Assembly: GCF_029910235.1 (NCBI RefSeq)
Contig: NZ_CP112874.1
Span: 3,472,001 to 3,536,000 of the forward strand
Direction of reading: 5' to 3'
From: Pseudanabaena galeata CCNP1313
GTDB lineage: Bacteria; Cyanobacteriota; Cyanobacteriia; Pseudanabaenales; Pseudanabaenaceae
Length of the DNA: 64,000 nucleotides
Shown: one piece after another, positions 33,513-42,169 of the stretch
Position numbering within the stretch: position 1 is the stretch's first letter
How the letters are laid out: every line of letters starts with the position of its first letter
Program-made: the position numbers and the translations under genes
The notes under the pieces: generated by a model
What the model was told of the DNA's origin: nothing
The model's input: only the letters and a program-made list of their open reading frames with translations
Databases searched by the model: none

Positions 33513-33551
33513 AAAAAGGAGCAAGTGGGCTTTACCTACTTGCTTCTTTTT
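33513..33551 (+). terminator. Second hairpin before cysQ-like gene
   Basis: AAAAAGGAGCAAGT pairs with ACTTGCTTCTTTTT (one mismatch), ending in a T-run. It lies 50 bp before the next gene and may be a leader structure. Confidence 0.5.
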
Positions 33552-33601
33552 GGCTTTTGGTTACAGAATAGAAGCAATCATTCGCTTCACCAAAATTCAA
33601 G

Positions 33602-34450
33602 ATGCTGAATTTAAACGAAATTATGTCGCTGGCTCGCCCGATCGCTTGGGGGGCTGGAGATATTCTGATGAAGTACTATCAGGAGCCTCAAGACTTAGAA
33701 ATTAGGTTTAAGGGGGGCGAAGAGGGCAATGTGACTTCCGCAGATTTGGCGGCTAATGATTTCATTTTGAGTCAGTTAAAGCAATCATTTGGCACTGAGA
33801 ACTTTGCCTATCTCAGCGAAGAAACTGAGGACAATATCGATCGCCTTGAGCATGAATGGGTGTGGATCATTGATCCGATGGATGGCACGAGTGACTTCAT
33901 CCGTCGGACTAATGAGTTTGCGGTGCATATTGGTTTGACCTATCGCCAACGTCCTGTCCTAGGACTCGTGGCAACACCTGCTCAGGATCGTCTTTTTCAA
34001 GGCATGTTAGGCAATGGGGCATATATCGAGACTAGAGATGGTTTACAGCAACGTATTCAGGTTTCTAATAAAGTCGATCTCAATCAAATGGTGGTAGTGG
34101 CAAGTCGTAGCCATCGCAATTATCAACTCGAAAGTATTCTCCAGCAATTACCTAAGGCTGCCGAAATTGCGGTTGGTAGCATTGGCGGTAAATTTGCGGC
34201 GATCGCCTCAGGTAATGCTGATGTCTATATCTCGGTTTCGGGGAAGTCTGCACCTAAGGATTGGGACTATTGCGCTCCTGAAATTATTCTGACCGAGGCT
34301 GGTGGACAACTCACCCATGCTGATTTGTCATTGCTGTCTTACAACAATTTGGAACTGCGCCAGTGGGGAACGATCGTGGCGAGTAATGGGCATTGTCATC
34401 ATGAAATTTGTCAGATTAGCCAAGATGCGATCGCGCCGATCAAAAAGTAG
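33602..34450 (+). CDS. Inositol-monophosphatase-family phosphatase, CysQ-like
   Basis: A 282-residue member of the lithium-sensitive phosphatase family. The metal motifs are YLSEETED (E-E), WIIDPMDGTSDFIRRT (the DPxDGTxxF core) and KDWDYCAPEIILTEAGG. CysQ-type enzymes remove the 3'-phosphate of PAP in sulfur assimilation, while near relatives act on inositol or fructose bisphosphate. The SDFIRRTNEFAVHIGL segment favours the CysQ group. ATG 33602 is used. Confidence 0.85.
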   Translation: MLNLNEIMSLARPIAWGAGDILMKYYQEPQDLEIRFKGGEEGNVTSADLAANDFILSQLKQSFGTENFAYLSEETEDNIDRLEHEWVWIIDPMDGTSDFIRRTNEFAVHIGLTYRQRPVLGLVATPAQDRLFQGMLGNGAYIETRDGLQQRIQVSNKVDLNQMVVVASRSHRNYQLESILQQLPKAAEIAVGSIGGKFAAIASGNADVYISVSGKSAPKDWDYCAPEIILTEAGGQLTHADLSLLSYNNLELRQWGTIVASNGHCHHEICQISQDAIAPIKK

Positions 34451-34553
34451 AATGGGCAATGCATATCCTACTTTTTGTAGCAATTATTCAGTAAAGTTAA
34501 CACACTTAGAAATTTAAGGAACAATGGGCTTAAGCCCATTGTCTGAGTTGATT

Positions 34554-34883
34554 ATGAAATTACAAGTAATTTTGATTGGTGCTGCTGTAATCGTTGGCGT
34601 AATGGCTGTTAGCAATCCTAGTAAAGAGCGTTACATCGATTATGCAACCGAGCAGTTTTCGGAAACGGGTAAAACCTCAATTTGTGCTGGAGATAATATT
34701 CCGATCGCGGCTCAGCAATCCTGCAAATTTGTTATCTCTCAGGGAAAAGGTGCGATCAAGTTAGTGGTTGAGAACTCGACTAAGCAGCAAAATTTTGTAG
34801 TATTCAGTCTTTACGAAACTGATATGCCTAACAAAAAAGTAACCACAGTAGGCGCTTTTGGCAATTTCTTCATGTTCAAATAA
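34554..34883 (+). CDS. DUF4359-like small exported protein
   Basis: 109 residues. A hydrophobic N-terminus (MKLQVILIGAAVIVGVMAVS) is a signal peptide or anchor, followed by NPSKERYIDYATEQFSETG, CAGDNIPIAAQQSC and a beta-rich end (FVVFSLYETDMPNKKVTTVG). This matches DUF4359 of cyanobacteria; function unknown. ATG 34554 is preferred over the in-frame ATG at 34524, which falls in a palindrome (CAATGGGCTTAAGCCCATTG). Confidence 0.8.
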   Translation: MKLQVILIGAAVIVGVMAVSNPSKERYIDYATEQFSETGKTSICAGDNIPIAAQQSCKFVISQGKGAIKLVVENSTKQQNFVVFSLYETDMPNKKVTTVGAFGNFFMFK

Positions 34884-34893
34884 AAGTTCAAAT

Positions 34894-34926
34894 AAAAAAA
34901 GGCGGTGCAATGCACCGCCTTTTTTT
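34894..34926. terminator. Bidirectional terminator between the DUF4359 gene and obg
   Basis: AAAAAAAGGCGGTGC-AAT-GCACCGCCTTTTTTT, perfect arms with A/T runs on both sides, serving two convergent genes. Confidence 0.92.
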
Positions 34927-35920
34927 AGGGATTTTGCTGATCGAATTTCTCCAAGGTTTTCCAGACTGATTTCAAAAGTTGATCTAGCCCCTTTTTGGAA
35001 GCCGCCGAAATAGCGAGAATCGGTAGATCAAACTGCGCGGCGATCACCTCCACATCTTCAGGCAACATCGCATCAATCTTATTCAAAGCCAGAATTTGCG
35101 GTTTATCAGCTAAGCCATGCCCATAAGCATCTAGCTCTTCTTGAATGGTGTGATAAGCCGCTAGGGGATCATCTTGAGTGACATCAATCAGATGAATTAA
35201 TAGTTTTGTGCGTTCCACATGGCGCAAAAAGTCATGCCCCAAACCAATACCCTCAGATGCACCTTCGATTAATCCTGGAATATCCGCAAATACAATCCCA
35301 TCACCTGACGGCTTAGAGACTACGCCCAAATTTGGTACAAGCGTGGTGAAAGGATAATCAGCAATTTTGGGACGAGCTGCCGATACAACAGAAATCAATG
35401 TCGATTTACCCGCATTAGGTAAACCAATGATCCCGACTTCGGCAATTAGCTTTAGTTCTAAATAAAGATTAAGTTCTTCCCCTGGTAAACCTGGTAAAGC
35501 GTAGTCAGGGGCGCGATTTTGATTACTCAAAAAGTATTTATTGCCCAAGCCGCCTTTGCCACCTTTTGCCACAAACAAAGTTTGATCAACCTCGGTGAGA
35601 TCGCCTAAAACATCACCTGTCTCTTCATTCATCACCACTGTACCGACGGGGACTTTGATCACGCGATCGCTGCCTTTGCGACCCGTCATATTGCTGGGAC
35701 CACCGCGTTCACCATTTTCCGCCTTAAAAATATTCTCGAAGCGAAAGTCTAGAAGGGTTTGCAGATCGGTTGTTGCTTGTAAGATCACCGAGCCGCCATT
35801 GCCACCATTACCACCCGCAGGACCACCCGCAGGCACATATTTCTCGCGGCGAAATGCAACTAGCCCATCGCCACCATCACCAGACTTGACATGTATCGTA
35901 ACTCGATCAATAAAATGCAT
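34925..35920 (-). CDS. obg: Obg-family GTPase
   Basis: 331 residues from MHFIDRVTIHVKSGDGGDGL. The glycine-rich Obg fold (about 1-155) is followed by the G domain: G1 GLPNAGKSTLIS, G3 FADIPGLIEGASEGIGLGH and G4 ALNKIDAM. Obg acts in late assembly of the large ribosomal subunit and in stress control. I use ATG 35920; an upstream in-frame ATG (35962) adds 14 non-conserved residues. Confidence 0.95.
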   Translation of the reverse strand: MHFIDRVTIHVKSGDGGDGLVAFRREKYVPAGGPAGGNGGNGGSVILQATTDLQTLLDFRFENIFKAENGERGGPSNMTGRKGSDRVIKVPVGTVVMNEETGDVLGDLTEVDQTLFVAKGGKGGLGNKYFLSNQNRAPDYALPGLPGEELNLYLELKLIAEVGIIGLPNAGKSTLISVVSAARPKIADYPFTTLVPNLGVVSKPSGDGIVFADIPGLIEGASEGIGLGHDFLRHVERTKLLIHLIDVTQDDPLAAYHTIQEELDAYGHGLADKPQILALNKIDAMLPEDVEVIAAQFDLPILAISAASKKGLDQLLKSVWKTLEKFDQQNP

Positions 35921-36143
35921 TACTAACTCAATTGCTTGCTCTGTGTAACCAAGACAATCCACTTAACTTGCAGGATCATCTTCACTGGTTTTATCTCTAT
36001 TATGCAGTGATTGCGGTAGTAATAAAACTAGATGTGGCGATCGCTCGTACTTCAAATCTATTAGACTCTACTTCATAATTTACGAATGCGAATTGTAATC
36101 GGATACTTTTCACGATAGAACACCAATTAAGCGATCGCCTAAA

Positions 36144-36258
36144 TTAACGTCAGTTCGACGAAAGCGAAAAATGGTAAGAATCGCTAAGCGATTCTTACCA
36201 TTTTTCGCCATTTGCGTCGTGCTTCGCACGCCTCAAATGGCTATATCGAACTCACGTT
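36144..36258. repeat. Composite palindrome family A, copy A2
   Basis: Near-identical to A1 with outer arms TTAACGTCAGTTCGA / TCGAACTCACGTT. Hairpin 1 differs from A1 by an A-to-T change on one arm and the matching T-to-A on the other, so pairing is kept. Hairpin 2 has two uncompensated mismatches. With the next hairpin it occupies most of the 36000-36428 gap. Confidence 0.85.
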
Positions 36259-36294
36259 GGGTTAAGAAACGGCTCTGCAATTTCTTAACTAGGT

Positions 36295-36353
36295 AAGTAA
36301 ACTAGAAAGCTGTCCCGCCCGCTTAGCGGGCGGGACAGCTTTCTAGTTTACTT
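36295..36353. repeat. Perfect hairpin with 28-bp arms
   Basis: Arms 36295-36322 and 36326-36353 (AAGTAAACTAGAAAGCTGTC...CCCGC) with loop TTA. It lies 76 bp before the tab2 start. Confidence 0.85.
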
Positions 36354-36428
36354 ATTAATATCAGCTCTCGAAGGTGAAGGGAGTATTATGAAAAAAGTCA
36401 ATTTAAACAAGTCAAGTCAAAGCATTTT

Positions 36429-37283
36429 ATGTCGAATATTTGGGAGTTAGATTTTTATTCACGTCCCTTACTGGATAGCAATAATAAAAAAGTTTGGGAA
36501 CTGCTGATCTGCGATCGCGATCGCCAGTTTGAATGGGTGCGAGAATGTCCATCCACAGAAGTCAACTCCGAATGGTTAGCCAAGCAACTCACCGATTGTG
36601 TAAATAGTACTGGACAAACTCCGATTAAGATCCGTTTCTTCCGTCCCAGCATGACCAATATTATTATGCGTGGTTGTAAGCTGGCAGGGATTACTGGACA
36701 AGCGTCGCGTCGCGTATTTACGATGTCAGCTTGGTTAGTGGAGAGAATGGCGAGCATTTATCCTAACCGAGATGGATTTCAAGCCGTTGATCCTAATCCT
36801 TTACCATTGAAAGTATTAGCCGCCCAAGATCCTAAGCCTGTACCTGATGCGCTGATGGGTGAGCGGTGGATCTTGGTGTCACTGAAGGCAGGGGATTTTG
36901 CCGAAGCAAAGGAATGGTCGATGGACTTTAGCGAACTGCTTGATATTAGCCATCTTGATCCCGACACCATTATTTCAGGGATTATTATTATTTCGTCAAG
37001 GGCGACGGCTCTAGCGGCTTGGATGTCGGGTGTTGATCCTGTATTTATCAAGTTTGAGCGCAACTTACTAGGCGATCGCACCCAGATGCAATTAGAGGCA
37101 AGTGCTGATGCCCAATGGGTTTTGGCAAATCTGCAAGCACCCAAGGATAAAGAGGCGATCGCCCAAGGAGCCACCTTTGAGGAAGCCAAACAAAATTCTC
37201 AGGGATTTCACTTCTTAGCAGTACAAACTAGCCCAGATATCGAACATTTTGCGGGATTTTGGATGCTAAAAGAGGTTATATAG
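36429..37283 (+). CDS. Tab2/Atab2-family RNA-binding protein
   Basis: A 284-residue protein of the Tab2 family, with WELDFYSRPLLDSNNKKVWE near the start, IRFFRPSMTNIIMRGCKLAG, ASRRVFTMSAWLVERMASIY and a C-terminal FHFLAVQTSPDIEHFAGFW. In chloroplasts Tab2 binds psaB mRNA and promotes its translation; cyanobacterial homologs are thought to serve photosystem biogenesis. Intact and of normal length. Confidence 0.92.
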   Translation: MSNIWELDFYSRPLLDSNNKKVWELLICDRDRQFEWVRECPSTEVNSEWLAKQLTDCVNSTGQTPIKIRFFRPSMTNIIMRGCKLAGITGQASRRVFTMSAWLVERMASIYPNRDGFQAVDPNPLPLKVLAAQDPKPVPDALMGERWILVSLKAGDFAEAKEWSMDFSELLDISHLDPDTIISGIIIISSRATALAAWMSGVDPVFIKFERNLLGDRTQMQLEASADAQWVLANLQAPKDKEAIAQGATFEEAKQNSQGFHFLAVQTSPDIEHFAGFWMLKEVI

Positions 37284-37325
37284 GCTGTAAAATAAGAAAA
37301 GCCTGATAATTTCACAGGGTATTAC

Positions 37326-38855
37326 ATGAAAGGCAATTGGCTATGGCAGAGGGGAATTGCTCAATTTATTATTCTGAATCTGTTGATAGCAATTGCCTAT
37401 GCTTATGGGGTAAGGATTAGTCATGACTTTGCGACTTTGCCTGGTACAGTCGCTTCAGTTTGGTTTCCTTCAGGGATGACTTTAGCCCTAGTTTATTTAC
37501 TAGGCGATCGCGTCATTTTAGGAATTATTGGTGGCTCTACCTATGCCCTGACATTAGGTTTATTAAAAATCTCATCATTATCGGTTTTTAATCTCGTATT
37601 AATTCTGATTGCTTGTGCTTGTGGAAATGTTCTACAGCCGATGATTGCCACCTATCTAATTAAAAGGTTTTCACCCCACAAACAGATCTTTAGTCATGTC
37701 AATACAGTCGTCCTATATATTTTGGCGGCAGTTTTTTCACCAACTATATCCGCTTTCTTGGGGATTACCAGCCTCTGTATCACTGGAATCATCCCATGGA
37801 CGAGTTATGGCATTAGCTGGATGACTTGGTGGCTCGGTAGTGCGCTGCCACATTTAATCTTTACCCCGACTATATTGCTATGGCAAAACCTTTCTTACAA
37901 AGAGATCTGGACTAAATCTTGGGAGATAGGACTGGGACTGAGTATATTTTTAGGTGTTAGCTGGATTGCTTTTGTGAGTGGCTATCCCTTGGCTTATCTA
38001 TTTCTGCCAATTCTGATTTGGACAGTGTTTCGGTATGGTAGTTTTTTTGCGAGCTTATTAGTGAGTATCGTTTCCCTAATTGCAATTTTAGCTACGGCAA
38101 AAAATCATGGTCTCTATATTCCCAATGAACCCAATGCATCTTTGTTGCTACTGCAATCTTTTATGGCGGTGCTGGCTTTAACATCGTTAATTCTTTCGGC
38201 TGTCATTGATGAGAAAAAAGCAGCCCAGCTATCACTCAAACAAGCAATGGAAAATCTTGAATTGCAAGTGATTGAGAAAACTACAGAATTACAACGCAGT
38301 GAAGCTCTTCTTAAAAAGGCAAACTTTGAATTAGAAAAGTTGGTGAATATTGATGGATTGACCCAAGTTGGTAACCGTCGATGTTTTGACGATCGCCTGA
38401 AAATGGAATGGCAAAGACTGAGCCGAGATGTACAACCAATCTCTTTGATCTTATTTGATATTGATTATTTCAAACTCTATAACGATCTTTATGGACATCA
38501 AATGGGTGATGCTTGTTTAACGGCGATCGCCCAAACCGTTAAACAAGTTTTATCTCGTCCTGCCGATCTAGTAGCTCGCTATGGCGGTGAAGAGTTTGTC
38601 ATAATTTTACCAAATACCGATATTCAAGGTGCATTGATAGTTGCGGAGCAGATTCGGATTGCGATTACAAATTTAGGTATTGTTCACCAAAGTTCTAGTA
38701 TCAGCGATATAGTTACGATTAGTCTTGGCGTTGCTAGTCTGCTACCAAATTCTAAGCAAGAGCTAGCAACACTGATCAAGCAAGCCGATACCGCGCTTTA
38801 TCGTGCCAAACAGCAGGGACGCAATCAGTCTGTAGTTTTCTCTGATAGCGCTTAG
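37326..38855 (+). CDS. MASE1-GGDEF diguanylate cyclase
   Basis: A 509-residue protein. The first about 300 residues hold eight or so membrane helices of the MASE1 sensor (VASVWFPSGMTLALVYLLGD). A short coiled coil (LELQVIEKTTELQRSEALLK) leads to a GGDEF domain with VNIDGLTQVGNRRCFDD, LFDIDYFKLYNDLYGHQMGD and the active loop ARYGGEEFVIILP. It should make c-di-GMP. It follows tab2 by 42 bp. Confidence 0.92.
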   Translation: MKGNWLWQRGIAQFIILNLLIAIAYAYGVRISHDFATLPGTVASVWFPSGMTLALVYLLGDRVILGIIGGSTYALTLGLLKISSLSVFNLVLILIACACGNVLQPMIATYLIKRFSPHKQIFSHVNTVVLYILAAVFSPTISAFLGITSLCITGIIPWTSYGISWMTWWLGSALPHLIFTPTILLWQNLSYKEIWTKSWEIGLGLSIFLGVSWIAFVSGYPLAYLFLPILIWTVFRYGSFFASLLVSIVSLIAILATAKNHGLYIPNEPNASLLLLQSFMAVLALTSLILSAVIDEKKAAQLSLKQAMENLELQVIEKTTELQRSEALLKKANFELEKLVNIDGLTQVGNRRCFDDRLKMEWQRLSRDVQPISLILFDIDYFKLYNDLYGHQMGDACLTAIAQTVKQVLSRPADLVARYGGEEFVIILPNTDIQGALIVAEQIRIAITNLGIVHQSSSISDIVTISLGVASLLPNSKQELATLIKQADTALYRAKQQGRNQSVVFSDSA

Positions 38856-38877
38856 CACTCAAACTTCGTAAATTGCT

Positions 38878-39888
38878 ATGTCACATCTTCGCCAAAACGT
38901 GATTACTAAAGACTGGGTGATTTTTGCTACAGAGAGAGCGAAGCGCCCCCATGAATTTGTGCGATCGCATGACGATATTCCTCCAGAACTACCGATTTAT
39001 AGACATAGCTGTCCTTTTTGTAAAGGCAATGAAAATCCATCGGAAATCGAATATTTACGCATAGAGGACGAACGCGGTTGGCGAGTGAGGATTATCCCGA
39101 ATAAGTATCCTGCGCTTTCTCCCATAGGCGATCGCATTCGTCATAGTGAAGGTATTCATCGCTCGATTACAGGTATCGGCTATCACGAAGTCTTGATCGA
39201 ACATCCTGATCACAATGCGACGATCGCCCTAATGGATATTAGTGATGTGATTAATATCCTCAGTGCTTATCGTCAGCGCTATAACGTTATTAGTGAAGAT
39301 AAGCGCATTGAGAGCATCATCATCTTTAAAAATCATGGTGAGAGCGCAGGGACATCTTTAGAGCATCCCCATTCACAAATTACTGCCACGCCTGTTGTGC
39401 CTTCCCAGATTCGCTATCGGATGGTCGAAGCAACTAGTTATTTTGATGATATGGGCGAATGTTTATTTTGCTATACGCTCCGAGATGAGTTAAAGGCAAA
39501 GGAGCGAATTGTTTTAGAAACAGAACATTTTGTCACGTTCATTCCCTATGCGGCGCTTTCGCCTTTCCATCTGTGGGTATTTCCCCGTAAACATGTTTCC
39601 TGCTTTGGTGATATTACCGATACTGAATTAGAGGATCTTGCCTATAGTCTAAAAACAGTTCTAGCTAAGCTCTACTATGGTTTAAATAACCCCGCTTACA
39701 ATTATACAATTCGCTCTATGCCCACCGATGAGAGGCAATCTGACTATTTCCATTGGTATTTAGCGATCGTGCCGCGAGTAACTAGGGCAGCAGGCTTTGA
39801 GCTAGGTAGTGGCATGTATATTAATCCAGCGATGCCAGAGGATAGCGCTAAATTTTTGCGAGAGATCGATGTGTCTTCTCAAATTTAA
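38878..39888 (+). CDS. galT: Galactose-1-phosphate uridylyltransferase family protein
   Basis: A 336-residue GalT-type nucleotidyltransferase of the HIT superfamily. It has a CPFC-type zinc site (HSCPFCKGNE), IPNKYPAL, the active-site block ESAGTSLEHPHSQITATPVV (HPH) and a second half with FHWYLAIVPRVTRAAGF. The enzyme moves UMP between UDP-glucose and galactose-1-P, or acts as an ADP-glucose phosphorylase-like enzyme; sequence alone does not decide. It starts 22 bp after the cyclase gene. Confidence 0.85.
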   Translation: MSHLRQNVITKDWVIFATERAKRPHEFVRSHDDIPPELPIYRHSCPFCKGNENPSEIEYLRIEDERGWRVRIIPNKYPALSPIGDRIRHSEGIHRSITGIGYHEVLIEHPDHNATIALMDISDVINILSAYRQRYNVISEDKRIESIIIFKNHGESAGTSLEHPHSQITATPVVPSQIRYRMVEATSYFDDMGECLFCYTLRDELKAKERIVLETEHFVTFIPYAALSPFHLWVFPRKHVSCFGDITDTELEDLAYSLKTVLAKLYYGLNNPAYNYTIRSMPTDERQSDYFHWYLAIVPRVTRAAGFELGSGMYINPAMPEDSAKFLREIDVSSQI

Positions 39889-39900
39889 AAACCTTTGCTT

Positions 39901-39995
39901 ACTCCCTTCCCAGTGAAAGAATAGACGTGGCGGCGCTTCGCGCCGCCACGCTATTTCTTGGTTTTATATGTCTATTTCTTCGGTGGGAAGGGAGT
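39901..39995. repeat. Nested inverted repeat after galT
   Basis: Outer arms ACTCCCTTCCCA and TGGGAAGGGAGT (perfect 12 bp) enclose a GCGC-core hairpin at 39926-39950 (CGTGGCGGCGC-TTC-inverse). Confidence 0.75.
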
Positions 39996-40003
39996 AGCTC
40001 AGG

Positions 40004-40064
40004 TCTAAAGCCGAAAAGAGAAAGGGCGGCGCTAAGCGCCGCCCTTTCTCTTTTCGGCTTTAGA
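40004..40064 (-). terminator. 29-bp-arm palindrome overlapping the htrA-like stop
   Basis: Arms 40004-40032 and 40036-40064 are perfect inverses (TCTAAAGCCGAAAAGAGAAA...GGCGC, loop TAA). The right arm includes the stop codon and 2 nt of the last codon of the protease gene. Confidence 0.85.
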
Positions 40065-41085
40065 ATTTGATTTGATAGTTGGTAATACCTGTAGTTCTGG
40101 CTACGGTCAGAAGTGCAACCGATGGACGCTGAGCCAGATAATCAACAATTTGTTTCGCATCGCTGAGCGGTGCGCCATTTAATCCAATCAAGCGATCGCC
40201 ACGTTTTAAACCCATAAGACTTGCCAGAGAGTTAGGGCGCACTTCATAAACAGTGAGGCTCGCTGGATTGAGAATCACTCCTAATTGAGGTCGTTCTGTT
40301 AATCGTGCAGTTTGTGCCGAGGCGATCGCTGGAGTCTTGGTTTGGGGAGATAGGGCAGGTGCTGATTTCGTCTGAGAACTAGGAAGACTAGCGACAGTAT
40401 TGGGCTTGATGAGCGCCGCGCTACGGGTGAGAAATTCTTTGGCGATGGGGGCGCTTATGGCAAAGCCAATTCCTGTATTGGAGCGTCCATCGGGGCTAAG
40501 AATCGCTTTATTTACACCAATCATTTCACCACGAGAGTTGAGCAAGGGTCCCCCAGAGTTCCCAGGATTGAGTCTGGCATCGGTTTGCAGATCGCCATTG
40601 GTTGCGACACGGCTGAGAATGCCAGTGGTGAGCGTACCTGACAATCCAAAGGGGCTACCGATCGCAAATACTCTTTGACCGACCAGAATACTTTCGCGAT
40701 CGGCAAATACTAGGGTAGGAAAGCGATCGCTAGAGTTAATCCGCACTAAAGCCAAATCATTTTTGCGATCGACCGTAAGGACTTGTCCGTTATAGGTTTT
40801 CCCTTCAGTATTGATAATTCTGACCTGACCATTTTTTGCGTCACGAATGACATGCTCATTGGTAATTACTAAGCCTTCAGGGGTAATGATGCTGCCTGAG
40901 CCAGTGCTATTCGCCGCTTTGATGGTTACTACCGCAGGATTTGCTGACCGATAGACTTCCATCGTAATCTTTTCTTCAGGCTCAAAATCCTTGGGTGCGG
41001 CGGATACGGTGGTGACTCTGCCAAAGCTGGGAATGCTAATTAATAAGGCGGTTATCACACTCAAGGCGATCGCTTTGGGTTTCAT
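40060..41085 (-). CDS. HtrA/Deg-family serine protease
   Basis: A 341-residue exported protease. A signal peptide covers about 1-30. The trypsin-like domain has the triad H78 (VITNEHVI), D110 (DRKNDLALV) and S177 (GNSGGPLL). A linker (about 225-260, rich in Ser, Ala, Pro, Thr) leads to one PDZ domain (LGVILNPASL...GLKRGDRLIGLNG). It should degrade or refold misfolded proteins in the periplasm or lumen. Cyanobacteria carry HtrA, HhoA and HhoB; which one this is cannot be told here. Confidence 0.9.
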   Translation of the reverse strand: MKPKAIALSVITALLISIPSFGRVTTVSAAPKDFEPEEKITMEVYRSANPAVVTIKAANSTGSGSIITPEGLVITNEHVIRDAKNGQVRIINTEGKTYNGQVLTVDRKNDLALVRINSSDRFPTLVFADRESILVGQRVFAIGSPFGLSGTLTTGILSRVATNGDLQTDARLNPGNSGGPLLNSRGEMIGVNKAILSPDGRSNTGIGFAISAPIAKEFLTRSAALIKPNTVASLPSSQTKSAPALSPQTKTPAIASAQTARLTERPQLGVILNPASLTVYEVRPNSLASLMGLKRGDRLIGLNGAPLSDAKQIVDYLAQRPSVALLTVARTTGITNYQIKF

Positions 41086-41241
41086 TGGCTTCTCTGCTGT
41101 CTGTATAATTCCTGTTCTGTCAATTTTGACGCGAGTTGCGATCGCACAGTTCCGATTAATGTTTAAGCCATTTGTCGCAGATTAAAGCGCTTGGCGCTGT
41201 AATCCCCAATTGTGAGAGTAGTGCTTTGCGCCGCCATTCTG

Positions 41242-41350
41242 TTCTAAGACCCTCACCCCCCAGCCCCCTCTCCCGCAGGAGAGGGGGAGTAAGACTAATT
41301 TCTTGTTCCCCTCTCCTGCGGGAGAGGGGCTAGGGGTGAGGGTCTTAGAA
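41242..41350. repeat. Repeat element with CCCCTCTC arms
   Basis: TTCTAAGACCCTCACCCC and GGGGTGAGGGTCTTAGAA form long outer arms around the inner inverse CCCCTCTCCCGCAGGAGAGG / CCTCTCCTGCGGGAGAGGGG. This 109-bp MITE-like sequence fills the gap between the protease gene and the next CDS; it is common in style in cyanobacteria. No ORF inside. Confidence 0.8.
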
Positions 41351-41431
41351 ACTTCCGATTAACATCAGTTGTTAATACAAAGGAGTAGAATATAGATATA
41401 AGCAACTTCCTATTTAGGAGGTAATGCAATT

Positions 41432-41962
41432 GTGTCTAGCAAGAACAATCTCCTCAAGTTCTGCGGCGTGATTTTGGTAGCTGTCTCTATGGGTTTATTC
41501 CTCTCTAGTGACAAAGCTAATTCTCAAAATGCGATCGCCACGCTATCAAATGGCAACTATCAGTTTTGTAGTCAACCGCAACCCCAAGATTGGCGCAATG
41601 GCGTAGGAGTCTGTTTTAATTTTGTCAAAACAGGCGATCGCGTGGATGGATATTATGGCTACCCCCATACGGATGACTTAATCTGTGTTCGCGGTGAAGT
41701 GAGAGGTAGTCTAGTGACAGGCGAAGCTCTAGCAATGTCTTGGGGTGGTAGTCAATGGATTGGGATTCCAAGCACTAAATTTAATTGGGATCAAGAAGGG
41801 CGCTTGTCTCTCCAAGATGGCAAAGTCATTCGTACTGCTATGGATCGAGGCGGAAAGACTGAATGGATTTTGTTTAATGATGCAAAGCTGAATACTGAGG
41901 GATTTTATCAATATCAACAGCCGCTCATGACTTCTCCAACACAACTGTGTGGATGGAAATAA
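41432..41962 (+). CDS. Secreted hypothetical protein
   Basis: A 176-residue protein of unknown function. A signal peptide (about 1-31, LLKFCGVILVAVSMGLFLSS) precedes a beta-rich domain with conserved-looking GNYQFCSQPQPQDWRNGVGV and CFNFVKTGDRVDGYYGYPHT, plus a C-terminal Cys (QLCGWK). Five Cys in the mature part could form disulfides. The start is GTG 41432, set by a perfect Shine-Dalgarno AGGAGGT (41416-41422), 9 nt upstream. A nearby ATG (41424) is out of frame. Confidence 0.75.
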   Translation: MSSKNNLLKFCGVILVAVSMGLFLSSDKANSQNAIATLSNGNYQFCSQPQPQDWRNGVGVCFNFVKTGDRVDGYYGYPHTDDLICVRGEVRGSLVTGEALAMSWGGSQWIGIPSTKFNWDQEGRLSLQDGKVIRTAMDRGGKTEWILFNDAKLNTEGFYQYQQPLMTSPTQLCGWK

Positions 41963-42070
41963 TTTACAGCAAGTTTCATGACCTAACTAACTCCAAGCTT
42001 TTGTTCTCATCAAGCGATGTGATGAGTCGATCGCGTAGTTAACTTTTGTAATGACATTAACAGCATTCTC

Positions 42071-42097
42071 TTGAGAACTTGTTGATAAATCTATAAT
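42071..42097 (+). promoter_or_regulatory. Candidate pflB promoter
   Basis: TTGAGA (42071-42076) and TATAAT (42092-42097), 15 bp apart, 73 bp before the pflB ATG. The spacing is short, so this is tentative. Confidence 0.3.
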
Positions 42098-42169
42098 GGA
42101 ATAGAAAGATAAATTGATTTTAATTAAATTGATTTTAATCTTTCGCAAAAAAAATTGGAGATTAAAGCA